In this document: positions 11,227-20,510 of the stretch, in pieces
Numbering within the stretch: the stretch's first letter is position 1
Layout of the letters: the number at the start of each line of letters is the position of its first letter
Assembly (NCBI RefSeq): GCF_017744015.1
Contig: NZ_JAGHRA010000016.1
Span: 41,168 to 105,167, forward strand
From: Paracoccus sp. R12_2
Lineage (GTDB): Bacteria; Pseudomonadota; Alphaproteobacteria; Rhodobacterales; Rhodobacteraceae
Length of the DNA stretch: 64,000 nt
Reading direction: 5' to 3'
Notes under the pieces: model-generated
What the model was told of the DNA's origin: nothing
The model's input: only the letters and a program-made list of their open reading frames with translations
The model's database searches: none
Position numbers and translations under genes: made by a program

Positions 11227-11682
11227 ATGGCCGATACCATGCAGTTTGACCTCGTGTCGCCGGAACGGAGGCTTGTCTCTGTCCCGGTGCGCGAGGTGCG
11301 CCTGCCGGGCACGGATGGCGACCTGACCGCCATGCCCGGCCATGTGCCGACGATCGTCACGCTGCGGCCCGGCATCGTTTCGGTGCTGGCTGAAGGTGGC
11401 GCGCAAAGCGATTTCGCTGTCACGGGCGGCTTTGCCGAGATCAACGGCGACTCGGTCAGCCTGCTGGCCGAACGCGGTCATCCGCGTGAAGAGATCACGC
11501 AGGAAATCTTCAACGAGATGATGCAGGACGCCCATCGCAAGAAGAAGGCTGCGCAGGACAAGGCCGAGCAGCATTCCGCGGGCGAGGATATCGTGACTGG
11601 CGCGGTCAAGTTGCTAGCCGACATGGAGGCCCTGGGAACCCATATCGGTCTGGACCCGAGACAGGCGACGATCCCGGACTGA
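11227..11682 (+). CDS. atpC: ATP synthase F1 subunit epsilon
   Basis: Epsilon subunit of the rotor, which links gamma to the c-ring and can inhibit ATP hydrolysis. The N-terminal beta-sandwich is clear (MQFDLVSPERRLVS, LPGTDGDLTAMPGHVPTIVTL). The protein is 151 residues, somewhat longer than the usual 130-140, owing to a charged helix (AHRKKKAAQDKAEQ) and an extra C-terminal segment. It is the last gene of the operon; the terminator begins 33 bp after its stop. Confidence 0.96.
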   Translation: MADTMQFDLVSPERRLVSVPVREVRLPGTDGDLTAMPGHVPTIVTLRPGIVSVLAEGGAQSDFAVTGGFAEINGDSVSLLAERGHPREEITQEIFNEMMQDAHRKKKAAQDKAEQHSAGEDIVTGAVKLLADMEALGTHIGLDPRQATIPD

Positions 11683-11715
11683 ATTCGGATCGTTAACCAC
11701 GGCAGCAGATAGCAG

Positions 11716-11745
11716 GCCCCGGCAGCGTTGCCGGGGCTTTTCTTT
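11716..11745 (+). terminator. Rho-independent terminator of the atp operon
   Basis: Perfect 9-bp GC-rich stem (GCCCCGGCA, 11716-11724, with 11729-11737), loop GCGT, followed by TTTTCTTT. It separates atpC from the lectin gene at 11788, which therefore should have its own promoter or depend on read-through. Confidence 0.88.
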
Positions 11746-11787
11746 GTTCGCTGGCCAACGGTATTCTTCGATGAATGGGAGGGCTTG

Positions 11788-12135
11788 ATGCAGCGTATCA
11801 GTAATGGTGCCGTCGGCGTCGCGCGTGGCGCGGCGATGTTGTTTTCGGCGTTCGAGGATAATGGTCCGATGTGGACACAAGAGGGACCACGGGTGGAACG
11901 GAAACAGGTTCGTTTTTCCGCACCCTTCCTTGCGCCGCCGGTGGTGCATGTGTCTATCTCGATGTGGGATATCGACGGCGCCTCGAACCAGCGTGCCGAT
12001 ATCTCGTCCGACAGGATTTCCGAAGCCGGGTTCGAGATCGTTTTCCGGACATGGGGCGACACGCGCGTCGCGCGTATCCGTGCCGAATGGCTCGCCATCG
12101 GTCCCGTGCGCCACGACGACGACTTCGAGCTTTAG
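11788..12135 (+). CDS. H-type lectin domain protein
   Basis: A 115-residue protein almost wholly made of an H-type lectin (discoidin II/Helix pomatia agglutinin-like) domain: the block VRFSAPFLAPPVVHVSIS, a short acidic turn WDIDGASNQRAD, then GFEIVFRTWGDTRVARI and WLAIG. Such domains bind carbohydrate in eukaryotes; the bacterial role is not established. ATG at 11788 is chosen because GGGAGGG lies 6 bp upstream; a longer reading from 11728 would start inside the atp terminator. There is no signal peptide, so it is probably cytoplasmic. It converges on the hydrolase gene ending at 12163. Confidence 0.82.
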   Translation: MQRISNGAVGVARGAAMLFSAFEDNGPMWTQEGPRVERKQVRFSAPFLAPPVVHVSISMWDIDGASNQRADISSDRISEAGFEIVFRTWGDTRVARIRAEWLAIGPVRHDDDFEL

Positions 12136-12162
12136 GTTCCGCGGCTGCTTGTCTTGGCGCCC

Positions 12163-12939
12163 TCAGGCGCGGGACAGGTTTACCCCGATCAGTCCTGCGA
12201 CCTGGTCGGGATGGGTGATGGGCAGCATATGTCCCGCCTGGGGGACATTGGCGCGTCCGACATCGGGCAGCCTCGCGGCCAGTGCATCTGCGATGTGGTG
12301 GATCACGGCGGGCGAGCGTTCACCCGAGATCAGCAGAACCGGCGCCGCGATGGACTCCAGGCCACCGGGGCGCAGAATCCGCGCGCGGTCTTCGGCCAGG
12401 GTCGGGCCGGTCGCCTGAACCAGATCGATCCGGTCACGCATCTGTTCCTGAAGCTCAGGCGTCAGATCACCATAGGGCTGCGCACCCCAGACATCCACAA
12501 AGCGACGCGTGGCGTCCGCGCGATGCCCCAGCGCCATCAGTTCCGACATTTCCCGGTCGCGCGCCTGCTGCGCGGCCTCGGGCGCGGCGGCGAAAAGAAC
12601 CGGTTCGATCAGCGTCAGGCTGCGGACCGCGTCGGGCGCGGCCACCGCAAGTCTCAGTGCGACGGTCGCGCCGAGGCTGTGGCCGATCAGGTCCAGAGGA
12701 CGGCTGATGAAGCTGGCGGCGATCCGGGTCACCGCGGTGTGCAAGTCGGGATCATCGGCACCCGGTTGCCAATCGCCGCTGCGGCCATGCCCCGGCATGT
12801 CGAACCCTTTCAGGTCGATCTGCCCCCCAAGGCGTTTTGCGATCGGCCCCCAATAGCTTGCGCTGGCCAGCATGCAATGCAGCGCAAGGGCAGGGCGGTC
12901 TTCGTCGCCCGGCCAGTGCCGCTTGTAGATGCCGCTCAT
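12163..12939 (-). CDS. Alpha/beta hydrolase
   Basis: A 258-residue alpha/beta-hydrolase-fold enzyme. The oxyanion-region motif DMPGHGRS, nucleophile elbow GHSLGA (Ser nucleophile) and C-terminal AGHMLP (catalytic His) are all present, and a likely acid residue lies in LLISGERSP. The start ATG (12939) overlaps the stop of the upstream isomerase gene as ATGA, so the two are translationally coupled. The substrate is unknown; coupling to a 2-hydroxychromene-2-carboxylate isomerase-like gene suggests aromatic or thioester metabolism, which is inference. Confidence 0.85.
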   Translation of the reverse strand: MSGIYKRHWPGDEDRPALALHCMLASASYWGPIAKRLGGQIDLKGFDMPGHGRSGDWQPGADDPDLHTAVTRIAASFISRPLDLIGHSLGATVALRLAVAAPDAVRSLTLIEPVLFAAAPEAAQQARDREMSELMALGHRADATRRFVDVWGAQPYGDLTPELQEQMRDRIDLVQATGPTLAEDRARILRPGGLESIAAPVLLISGERSPAVIHHIADALAARLPDVGRANVPQAGHMLPITHPDQVAGLIGVNLSRA

Positions 12940-13535
12940 GCGGATGCCAGATGCCGGTCCAGAAAGTCCAGCCGGTCCTGGCCCCAGAAGCGCTGGCCGG
13001 TCTCGCGGACGACATAGAAGGGTGCGCCGAAGGCGCCTGCCTCGACCGCCTGTTCCAGATTTCGGCCATAGGTTTCCGCGCCGATGAACAACCCCTTGTC
13101 GGCCAACGCGGGATCGAAGCCGTGGGCTGCCAGAATCTCGCGGATCACCGAATCGTCGCTGATGTCGCGTTCCTCGGCCCAGACCGCGCGGGTAAAGCCG
13201 TGGACCAGCCCGCCCAGATCGCCGCCGCCCGCGTCCTGCGCGGCGATCAGCGCATAGGACGACGGCGCCATGTTCACCGGCCAATGCGCCGGTTTCAGGT
13301 TGAAGGGCATATCCAGATGCTCGGCCCAACGCGGCAGTTCCTGAGCGCGGTATTCCATCCGGCTGGGATGGCGGTCGGCGGGGCGAATTCCACCGGTCCG
13401 GTCGAACAGCTGCAACAGGTCAAGCGGCTTGTAGGTGATGCTTGCGCCGTGCCGTTCGGCGATGTCTTCGAGCCGCGTCCCGGCAAGATAGCAATAGGGG
13501 CTGATCGTTCCGAGGTAATAGTCGATATTGGCCAT
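12936..13535 (-). CDS. 2-hydroxychromene-2-carboxylate isomerase family protein (DsbA-like fold)
   Basis: A 199-residue thioredoxin-fold protein of the HCCA isomerase/GST-kappa family. The N-terminal strand plus SPYCY motif (IDYYLGTISPYCYLAG) holds the conserved serine that activates glutathione, and FGAPFYVV carries the cis-proline region. In naphthalene degraders this enzyme interconverts chromene and benzylidene-pyruvate compounds using glutathione; homologues without that pathway are common in Rhodobacteraceae, so the actual substrate is open. It is the first gene of a two-gene operon with the alpha/beta hydrolase. Confidence 0.82.
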   Translation of the reverse strand: MANIDYYLGTISPYCYLAGTRLEDIAERHGASITYKPLDLLQLFDRTGGIRPADRHPSRMEYRAQELPRWAEHLDMPFNLKPAHWPVNMAPSSYALIAAQDAGGGDLGGLVHGFTRAVWAEERDISDDSVIREILAAHGFDPALADKGLFIGAETYGRNLEQAVEAGAFGAPFYVVRETGQRFWGQDRLDFLDRHLASA

Positions 13536-13623
13536 AAAGAGAGGTCCTTCTAGGTTTGCCCGCAGGCTAGCGCGGTGCTAAGGCGTCTGCAATCTGACGC
13601 AACCGCCAAAGGCCCCCGAACCC

Positions 13624-14640
13624 ATGCCCGTCATGACCGAACCCAAGCTGATCGCAGGCAACGCCAACCAGCCGCTTGCCGCCTCTATCGCCCGCAGGAT
13701 GTCGATGCATCGCGGCATGAATGTCGGTCTTTGCGACGCAAGGGTTGAACGCTTCAACGATCAGGAGATCTTCGTCGAGGTGTTCGAGAATGTCCGCGGC
13801 GAGGACATGTATATCATCCAGCCGACCTCGAACCCGGCCAACGACAACCTGATGGAACTGCTGATCATGGTCGATGCGCTGAAACGCTCATCAGCCGCGC
13901 GCATCACCGCCGTGATTCCGTATTTCGGATATGCGCGTCAGGATCGCCGCGCCAAGGCGCGCACCCCGATCAGCGCCAAGCTGGTTGCAAATCTACTTAC
14001 CGAGGCCGGGGTGGATCGGGTCCTGACGATGGATCTGCATGCCGCTCAGATCCAGGGCTTTTTCGATATTCCGGTTGATAACCTTTATGCGGCGCCGGTC
14101 TTCGCGCTGGATGTGCAGCATCATTTCCGTGGCCGCATGGACGATCTGATGGTCGTCTCGCCCGATGTCGGGGGCGTGGCGCGGGCGCGTGAACTGGCGG
14201 CCCGGATCGGTGCGCCCCTGTCCATCGTCGACAAGCGCCGCGAAAAGGCCGGCGAGATCGCCGAGATGAAGGTGATCGGTGATGTCGCGGGCAAGGCCTG
14301 CATCATCGTCGATGACATCTGCGACACTGCCGGAACGCTGGTCAAGGCAGCGCAGGTGCTGACGGATCAGGGCGCGACCGAGGTGCATGCCTATATCACC
14401 CACGGCGTACTGTCCGGCCCCGCGGTTGAACGGATCAGCAAATCGGTCATGAAATCGCTTGTCATCACCGATTCCATCCAGCCGACCGAGGCTGTGAAGG
14501 CCGCGCCGAATATCCGAATCGTGCCGACCGCGCCGATGTTCACGCAGGCGATCCTGAACATCTGGAATGGCACATCGGTGTCCAGCCTGTTCGAGACGGA
14601 CACCCTGCTGCCGATCTACGAAGGTCTGTATTCGACCTGA
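13624..14640 (+). CDS. prs: Ribose-phosphate pyrophosphokinase (PRPP synthetase)
   Basis: Makes PRPP from ribose 5-phosphate and ATP for purine, pyrimidine, histidine and tryptophan synthesis. It has 338 residues. The ATP/metal-binding region reads [18 protein letters not shown], a flexible-loop segment follows [15 protein letters not shown], and the PRPP-binding loop is [11 protein letters not shown]. Two adjacent starts (13624 and 13633) are possible; [10 protein letters not shown] fits family members I recall. It converges on purD, with only 45 bp between the stops. Confidence 0.96.
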   Translation: MPVMTEPKLIAGNANQPLAASIARRMSMHRGMNVGLCDARVERFNDQEIFVEVFENVRGEDMYIIQPTSNPANDNLMELLIMVDALKRSSAARITAVIPYFGYARQDRRAKARTPISAKLVANLLTEAGVDRVLTMDLHAAQIQGFFDIPVDNLYAAPVFALDVQHHFRGRMDDLMVVSPDVGGVARARELAARIGAPLSIVDKRREKAGEIAEMKVIGDVAGKACIIVDDICDTAGTLVKAAQVLTDQGATEVHAYITHGVLSGPAVERISKSVMKSLVITDSIQPTEAVKAAPNIRIVPTAPMFTQAILNIWNGTSVSSLFETDTLLPIYEGLYST

Positions 14641-14685
14641 TACCCGCGCGCGCCTGTGCGGCGCGCAGAGATTGGTTGGCGCGCC

Positions 14686-15942
14686 CTACAGCGCGCGCCA
14701 GCCGATATCACGGCGGCAGAAGCCTTCGGGCCAATCGATGGAATCGACCAGCGCATAGGCCCGGCGATGTGCCTCGGCCAATGACTCTCCGCGGCCGGTG
14801 CAGGCAAGGACGCGACCGCCGCTGGCCGTGACCATCCCGTCACGTTCGGCCGTTCCGGCATGAAAGACCATCTCGAAACTGCTTTCGCTTATGGTGTTCA
14901 GACCATTGATAACAGTGCCTTTCTGATATGATCCTGGATAGCCTTCAGCCGCCATGACCACGGTCAGCGCGTGATCATCGGCCCAAGTGACAACGGCATC
15001 CGAAAGGCGAGCTTCGGCGCAGGCCAGAAGCAGGTCCAGCACCTGTGCGCCAAGCCGCATCATCAGCGCCTGACATTCAGGGTCGCCGAAGCGAACGTTG
15101 TATTCGACCAGCCTTGCCTGTCCCTCATGGATCATCAGGCCCGCATAGAGGACGCCCTGGAATGGCGTGCCGCGCCGCGCCATCTCGGCCACGGTGGGGC
15201 GGATGATCCGGGCCATCACCTGTTCCTGCAACTGCGGTGTCAGGATCGGCGCGGGGCTGTAGGCGCCCATGCCGCCGGTATTCGGGCCCGTGTCGCCCGC
15301 GCCGACACGCTTGTGATCCTGCGCGGTGCCCACGGCCAGGCAATCACTGCCGTCGCACAAGACGAAGAAGCTGGCCTCTTCGCCCGCCATGAATTCCTCG
15401 ATGACGACCGACATGTCGCCGAATTCCCCGTCGAAGATGGCGTCGATGGCGGCGTTGGCCTGCTCGACCGTTTCGGCGACCGTCACGCCCTTTCCGGCCG
15501 CCAGCCCGTCCGCCTTCACGACGATCGGCGCGCCCTGTTCGCGGATATGGGCGCGGGCCGATGCGGCATCGCCGAAACGCGCCCATCCTGCGGTCGGCGC
15601 GCCACAGGCATCGCAGATTTCCTTGGTGAATGTCTTCGATGCCTCCAGCTGCGCGGCCTGCTGCGACGGGCCGAAGACCAGAAAACCGGCGGCACGCAAC
15701 GCGTCCGAGACACCGGCGGCCAGCGGCGCCTCGGGTCCGATCACGACGAAGTCGATCGCATTTTCCTCTGCGAACAAAAGCACTTCGCTGCGAGAATTTA
15801 TGTCAAGACTTGCACAGCGCGCGACCTCGGCGATGCCGGCATTTCCGGGCGCGACGATCAGCCGGTCGCATTTCGGGTTCTGCCGGATCGCCCATGCCAG
15901 CGCATGTTCGCGACCGCCGCCGCCCAGGATCAGGATGTTCAT
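14686..15942 (-). CDS. purD: Phosphoribosylamine-glycine ligase (GAR synthetase)
   Basis: ATP-grasp ligase for the second step of purine synthesis. It has 418 residues, with the N-terminal Rossmann-like MNILILGGGGREHALAW, the central ATP-grasp region (PIVVKADGLAAGKGVTVAE) and the signature RFGDPECQ. Start ATG at 15942 has AAAGGGCGG upstream. It is divergent from xseA, with 62 bp between the two start codons holding both promoters. Confidence 0.97.
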   Translation of the reverse strand: MNILILGGGGREHALAWAIRQNPKCDRLIVAPGNAGIAEVARCASLDINSRSEVLLFAEENAIDFVVIGPEAPLAAGVSDALRAAGFLVFGPSQQAAQLEASKTFTKEICDACGAPTAGWARFGDAASARAHIREQGAPIVVKADGLAAGKGVTVAETVEQANAAIDAIFDGEFGDMSVVIEEFMAGEEASFFVLCDGSDCLAVGTAQDHKRVGAGDTGPNTGGMGAYSPAPILTPQLQEQVMARIIRPTVAEMARRGTPFQGVLYAGLMIHEGQARLVEYNVRFGDPECQALMMRLGAQVLDLLLACAEARLSDAVVTWADDHALTVVMAAEGYPGSYQKGTVINGLNTISESSFEMVFHAGTAERDGMVTASGGRVLACTGRGESLAEAHRRAYALVDSIDWPEGFCRRDIGWRAL

Positions 15943-16004
15943 CTGCCGCCCTTTCGCTTGACTTCCGGGCGTTCTAGTCTGGCCGGCGAAGGGGAACAAG
16001 ACGC

Positions 16005-17561
16005 ATGGATCTGCTGGAAGACGCGCCGGGCAGCAATGCCCATGAATTCACTGTCACGGAACTGTCGGGGGCGGTGAAACGCAGCATCGAGGACGGCTTC
16101 GGGCGTGTCCGGGTGCGCGGAGAGATCGGACGCGTGTCGCGGCCCGGCTCGGGGCATCTGTATTTCGATCTGAAGGATGATCGCGCCGTGCTTGCGGCGG
16201 TGACGTGGAAAGGTCAGGCGGCGCGTCTGACCCAACGACCCGAGGAGGGGATGGAAGTCATCGCGACAGGGCGCATGACGACGTTTCCCGGCCAGTCCAA
16301 ATACCAGCTGATCGTCGATCAGATCGAACCCGCCGGTGTGGGCGCGCTGATGGCCATGCTGGAAAAACGCCGCAAGGCGCTGGCCGCCGAAGGTCTGTTC
16401 GATCAGGATCGCAAACGCGCCTTGCCATACCTGCCGAAGGTGATCGGGGTGGTGACCTCGCCTTCGGGGGCCGTGATCCGCGACATCCTGCATCGGCTGC
16501 GCGACCGGTTTCCGACCCGCGTGCTGATCTGGCCCGTTGCGGTTCAGGGCGAGGCATGCGCGGGCCAGGTGGCTGCGGCGATCCGGGGCTTCAACGACCT
16601 GCCGGAATCTGGCCCGCTGCCGCGCCCGGACCTGCTGATCGTGGCGCGTGGCGGCGGCAGCCTAGAGGATCTGTGGGGTTTCAACGAGGAGATCGTCGTT
16701 CGCGCCGCCGCCGACAGCCGAATTCCGCTGATCTCGGCGGTCGGTCACGAAACAGATACGACGCTGATCGATTTTGCCTCGGATCGCCGCGCGCCCACGC
16801 CCACCGCCGCAGCCGAGATCGCCGTGCCGGTGCGGTCCGATCTGGCCGCGCGACTGGTCGAGGCAGGTGCCCGAATGACCCGTGCCGGCGCCACGCGGAT
16901 CGACCGGCCGCGTCAACGGATCCGGGATCTGGCCCGCGCGATGGGGCGCCCTTCCGCGTTGACCGAGGGCGCGCGGCAACGGCTGGACCTGTGGGGCACA
17001 AGGCTGGAACCGGCGTTGCGCGGTTTGGTCCGGGCGCGGCGGCAATATCTTCTGTCCCGGCCCATGCCCGCCGCGACGCTGCGCCAGTTCACCGCAGCGC
17101 GCCGTCACGATCTGGATCGCGCCGCCATGCGGCTGGACGTGGTGGGCGCGCGCCGACTGGACCGCCGCCGCGATCGCCTTTCGGGGCTGAACGAACGGCT
17201 TGAGGCGTCGTTGGCGCGGGCCGCCGGAACCTCGCGCAAGGCGTTGACCCAGCAGGCGGAACGGCTGGATCTGATCCTTCGCCGGTTGGAACATGCCGGA
17301 ACGCGCATGGTTGCTGTCCGCCGCGATGCGCTGCACAGGCTGGATCGGACCCGCCAGACCCTTGGCTATCACGAGACGCTGAAACGCGGCTTCGCGGTCG
17401 TTCACGGTGCTGATGGGTTGCTGACCGCGGCCGAACAGGCGCGGACCGCTGCCCGGTTCGAGATTGAATTTGCCGATGGCCGTGTCGCGGCGTTGCCCGA
17501 AACCGCCCCGCCAAAGCCCGCGCGCAAGCGCAAGCCGCCCGAGCAGAAAACGCTGTTCTAG
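16005..17561 (+). CDS. xseA: Exodeoxyribonuclease VII large subunit
   Basis: Catalytic subunit of ExoVII, which degrades single-stranded DNA to oligonucleotides. It has 518 residues: an N-terminal OB-fold (about 15-110, with GEIGRVSRPGSGHLYFDLKDD), the catalytic domain with VTSPSGAVIRDI and VARGGGSLEDLW, and SAVGHETDTTLIDFASD. A long Arg-rich coiled-coil C-terminal part ends with a basic tail (PARKRKPPEQKTLF). A good ribosome-binding site (GAAGGGGAA) precedes ATG 16005. The small subunit gene xseB is not in the window. Confidence 0.95.
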   Translation: MDLLEDAPGSNAHEFTVTELSGAVKRSIEDGFGRVRVRGEIGRVSRPGSGHLYFDLKDDRAVLAAVTWKGQAARLTQRPEEGMEVIATGRMTTFPGQSKYQLIVDQIEPAGVGALMAMLEKRRKALAAEGLFDQDRKRALPYLPKVIGVVTSPSGAVIRDILHRLRDRFPTRVLIWPVAVQGEACAGQVAAAIRGFNDLPESGPLPRPDLLIVARGGGSLEDLWGFNEEIVVRAAADSRIPLISAVGHETDTTLIDFASDRRAPTPTAAAEIAVPVRSDLAARLVEAGARMTRAGATRIDRPRQRIRDLARAMGRPSALTEGARQRLDLWGTRLEPALRGLVRARRQYLLSRPMPAATLRQFTAARRHDLDRAAMRLDVVGARRLDRRRDRLSGLNERLEASLARAAGTSRKALTQQAERLDLILRRLEHAGTRMVAVRRDALHRLDRTRQTLGYHETLKRGFAVVHGADGLLTAAEQARTAARFEIEFADGRVAALPETAPPKPARKRKPPEQKTLF

Positions 17562-17568
17562 GCGCGCA

Positions 17569-18759
17569 TCAGGCCTGCTGCGGGCGCATGGTCAGCCAGA
17601 TCAGCGCCGCCCCGGCCAGGACCAGGAAGGGCAGCATCGCCAGGTTGACCGCGCTCCATCCGGCCTGGGCCGAACCGCCAAGGCAATTCATCAGCCCGCC
17701 CGACGACAGCGAGGCCAGAAACACGCCGCCGAACACGAACAGGTCGTTGACACCCTGCACGCGGCCGCGCTCTTCGGGGCGATGGGCGCGGGTCAGCATG
17801 GCCGTTGCGCCGATATAGCCGAAATTCCAACCGATCCCCAGCAGCACCAGCGCCCCGAAGAAATGGCCAAGCTGTACCCCGGACAGGGCCACGGCCCCGG
17901 CGCAGGCAAGAATGACAAGGCCTAGCCCGACGATCCGTTCGGCCCCAAACCGCGCGATCAGCGCGCCGGTGAAAAAGCTGGGCGCGAACATCGCCAGGAC
18001 ATGCGCGCTGACGATATCGGCGGCATTGTCGGGGGCGAAACCGCAGCCGACCACCGCCAGCGGGGTCGAGGTCATCACCAGGTTCATCAGCGCGTATGAA
18101 ACCATCCCGCAGATCATCGCGACACCGATCTGGGGTGTCCGCAGCAGTTCCAGCATCGGACGTCCCGGCGATTGGCCCGGTTCCGGCGCTGGCGGCTTCG
18201 GGATGTCGAGGAACGCGAACAGGAATGGTCCCAGAAGGTTCAGACCGATGATCGCCAGATAGCTGGCCATGAAGGGAACTGCGGTCAGATTGTCGGTGGT
18301 CCGCACGATCATCGGCCCGATGATCGCAGAGGCAAGCCCGCCCGCCATCACCCAGGATATCGCGCGGGGGGCAAAGTCCTGGTCCGCCGTGTCGGTCGCG
18401 GCAAAGCGAAAGAACCCCTGCGCGGACATGTAAATGCCGCTCAGCAGTGATCCCAGCAGGAACAGGGCAAAGGATCCGTACCACAGCCCGGCGGCCGCGA
18501 TGGCTGCGCCAAGTCCGCTGGCTGTCACGGCCAGCAGAAAACCCGCGCGGCGTCCATGATGCTGCATGAAGCGCGCCAGTGGTCGCGCGGCGATCGCCGA
18601 ACCCAGCACGATCATCGAGATCGGCAGCGTGGCCAAGCATGCATTCGGCGCCAGAATCTGTCCGGCAAGGCCACCGATGATGAAATTGACGGGCATCTGC
18701 GCGCCCAGAATGGCTTGCGCCGCGACCAGAACCGCGACGTTGCGATGTGCCCTGTCCAT
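17569..18759 (-). CDS. MFS transporter
   Basis: A 396-residue integral membrane protein with about 12 hydrophobic segments, typical of the major facilitator superfamily. Between the first and second halves is a hydrophilic loop (DIPKPPAPEPGQSPGRP). The motif RPLARFMQHHGRR after TM2 is a degenerate version of the MFS loop 2-3 motif. The substrate cannot be read. The start lies 14 bp downstream of the eda stop, so the two are probably co-transcribed, suggesting but not proving a sugar-acid-related role. Confidence 0.8.
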   Translation of the reverse strand: MDRAHRNVAVLVAAQAILGAQMPVNFIIGGLAGQILAPNACLATLPISMIVLGSAIAARPLARFMQHHGRRAGFLLAVTASGLGAAIAAAGLWYGSFALFLLGSLLSGIYMSAQGFFRFAATDTADQDFAPRAISWVMAGGLASAIIGPMIVRTTDNLTAVPFMASYLAIIGLNLLGPFLFAFLDIPKPPAPEPGQSPGRPMLELLRTPQIGVAMICGMVSYALMNLVMTSTPLAVVGCGFAPDNAADIVSAHVLAMFAPSFFTGALIARFGAERIVGLGLVILACAGAVALSGVQLGHFFGALVLLGIGWNFGYIGATAMLTRAHRPEERGRVQGVNDLFVFGGVFLASLSSGGLMNCLGGSAQAGWSAVNLAMLPFLVLAGAALIWLTMRPQQA

Positions 18760-18773
18760 GATCCTGCGCCCGT

Positions 18774-19418
18774 TCAGTCCCTGCGCAGCGCCGCCGCGGT
18801 GCGGGCCCGGCCTTCGATCGCGGACCAGTTGCCATCGGCCACGTCCTGATCGGTCACGATCCAGCTGCCGCCGACGCAGACCACGTTGGGCAGTGAAAGA
18901 TAGCTGTGGGCATTGTCGGGCGATACACCGCCGGTCGGGCAGAAACTGATCGTCGGCAACGGACCTGCAAGGGATTTCAGTGCCGGCGCGCCGCCGACAG
19001 CCTCGGCGGGAAAGAATTTCAGCATGTCGAACCCGGCATCTGCCGCCCGCATCACCTCGGATGCGGTGACGGCGCCGGGCAGAAGCGGCAGTTCCAGATC
19101 GGCGCAGGCATCGATCAGCCGGTCGGTCAGCCCGGGCGAAACCGCGAACTTGGCGCCCGCGTCCTTGGCGCGCTTGGCGTCGTCGGGGGTCAGCACGGTG
19201 CCGGCCCCGACCTGGCCACCCTCGACCCCCGCCATCTGGCGGATCGCGTCCAGCGCGGCATCGGAACGCAGCGTCACCTCCAGCACAGGCAATCCGCCCG
19301 AAACCAGCGCACGGGCAAGATCCGCGGCTTTCGTGGCATCCTTGATCACGATGACCGGAATCACCGGAGCCATCTGGCACAAGGCGCGGGATTTCTGCGA
19401 TTGTTGCTGCGGGGTCAT
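18774..19418 (-). CDS. eda: 2-dehydro-3-deoxy-phosphogluconate (KDPG) aldolase
   Basis: Splits KDPG to pyruvate and glyceraldehyde 3-phosphate, the last step of the Entner-Doudoroff pathway. It has 214 residues from ATG 19418, chosen because AGAGG precedes it; an upstream ATG at 19439 lacks a ribosome-binding site. Key residues: the general base Glu in LEVTLRS and the Schiff-base lysine in MLKFFPAE, plus the phosphate-binding PTGGVSPDN. No edd is adjacent. It is first in an operon with the MFS gene. Confidence 0.94.
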   Translation of the reverse strand: MTPQQQSQKSRALCQMAPVIPVIVIKDATKAADLARALVSGGLPVLEVTLRSDAALDAIRQMAGVEGGQVGAGTVLTPDDAKRAKDAGAKFAVSPGLTDRLIDACADLELPLLPGAVTASEVMRAADAGFDMLKFFPAEAVGGAPALKSLAGPLPTISFCPTGGVSPDNAHSYLSLPNVVCVGGSWIVTDQDVADGNWSAIEGRARTAAALRRD

Positions 19419-19550
19419 GGCGGTGCCTCTGTCTTGCATGTCAGCCGCAACCTGACCCCACTCGACCTTGGATGCAAGAAGATTGCCAGTCTGCCGCCGT
19501 CCTGTGGTGAAATTTTGTTAACGCTATCGGCGGCGCGTCCGCTGGTCTGG

Positions 19551-20213
19551 TCAGAGCGGCATCTGGCGAAACACGGTCAGGACCGCACCGTAATGCGCGG
19601 CCGCCGCTGCAACCACGAAACCGTGCCAGATCGCGTTCTGAAAGCGCAGCCGTTCCCAGACGTGAAAGATCACCCCGGCGGAATAGATGACGCCGCCGAC
19701 AACGATCAGGATCACGGAAAGCGGTGGCAGATGCGCCGCGATGGGGCCGATGGCGACCAGCCCGCTCCAACCCATCAGCAGATACAGAATGACTGCCAGC
19801 CGGTCATGGCGGCCGGGCAGGGCGCATTTCAGGGTGACGCCCAGCCCCGCCATCGTCCAGATCGCCACAAGCATCGCAAAGACCACCGGATGGCCGATCC
19901 CGGGCTGCAGGAACGGCGTATAGGTCGCGGCGATCAGGATGAAGATCGCCGAATGATCCAACCGGCGCATGATCCATTTGGCGCGTGAGGGCGGCAGCAT
20001 GTTATAGATGAATGACACCGCCAGCGCGCCCACCAGCCCCAGCCCATAGACCCATGCGGCAAGCTGTGCGCCGGTGCTGCCCCAGGCGCTGGCCTGCAGG
20101 ATCAGGACGGCTGTGCCGATCAGCGCCAGCAGCACGCCGATCGCATGAACGATGCCGTCGGCCAGAAGCTCTTGAAAGTCGTAATGTCTGCCGAATTTGA
20201 ACTGGCTGCTCAT
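19551..20213 (-). CDS. Hemolysin III family membrane protein (PAQR-like, TrhA/YqfA type)
   Basis: A 220-residue seven-TM protein of the hemolysin III/PAQR family. The diagnostic signatures are FIYNMLPPSRAKWIMRRLDHS followed by AIFILIAATYTPF and the C-terminal HGFVVAAAAAHYGAV; the conserved Ser, Asp and His residues are thought to bind zinc in PAQR proteins. Bacterial members such as TrhA have been linked to membrane energetics rather than true hemolysis. ATG 20213 is preferred to a TTG at 20231. It is a single gene, divergent from rpsB. Confidence 0.85.
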   Translation of the reverse strand: MSSQFKFGRHYDFQELLADGIVHAIGVLLALIGTAVLILQASAWGSTGAQLAAWVYGLGLVGALAVSFIYNMLPPSRAKWIMRRLDHSAIFILIAATYTPFLQPGIGHPVVFAMLVAIWTMAGLGVTLKCALPGRHDRLAVILYLLMGWSGLVAIGPIAAHLPPLSVILIVVGGVIYSAGVIFHVWERLRFQNAIWHGFVVAAAAAHYGAVLTVFRQMPL

Positions 20214-20365
20214 CTGGGTCTGGGCCTGCAAGGCTGAAACTGCGTCATGAGGTGATGATGAAGGCGAGGTCGCCGGGGTTCAATTGGTTCTTTTGGTCAA
20301 GGCGCGTGCGGGCGCGCGAATGCCGCTTATCGCGCATCCTGCACCAGAATTCGCGGCGTTGCCCC

Positions 20366-20394
20366 TTGCATTGCGCGGCCGCAGGGTCTATCTG
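20366..20394 (+). promoter_or_regulatory. Promoter of rpsB-tsf
   Basis: TTGCAT (20366-20371), a 17-bp spacer and TATCTG (20389-20394) form a good sigma-70 type promoter. It leaves a leader of about 110 nt before rpsB, long enough for the S2-mediated feedback known in other bacteria, though no specific fold was recognised. Confidence 0.55.
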
Positions 20395-20510
20395 CGCGCT
20401 CACTTCACAGGCAGGGGAGGGCTTTGCGGACAGACATCCCGCAAGGTCCACCGGTTGAGGCAAAAGCCTTCAGAACCCCTGCCAAGGCGCAAACCGGAAA
20501 GGACATGGAT

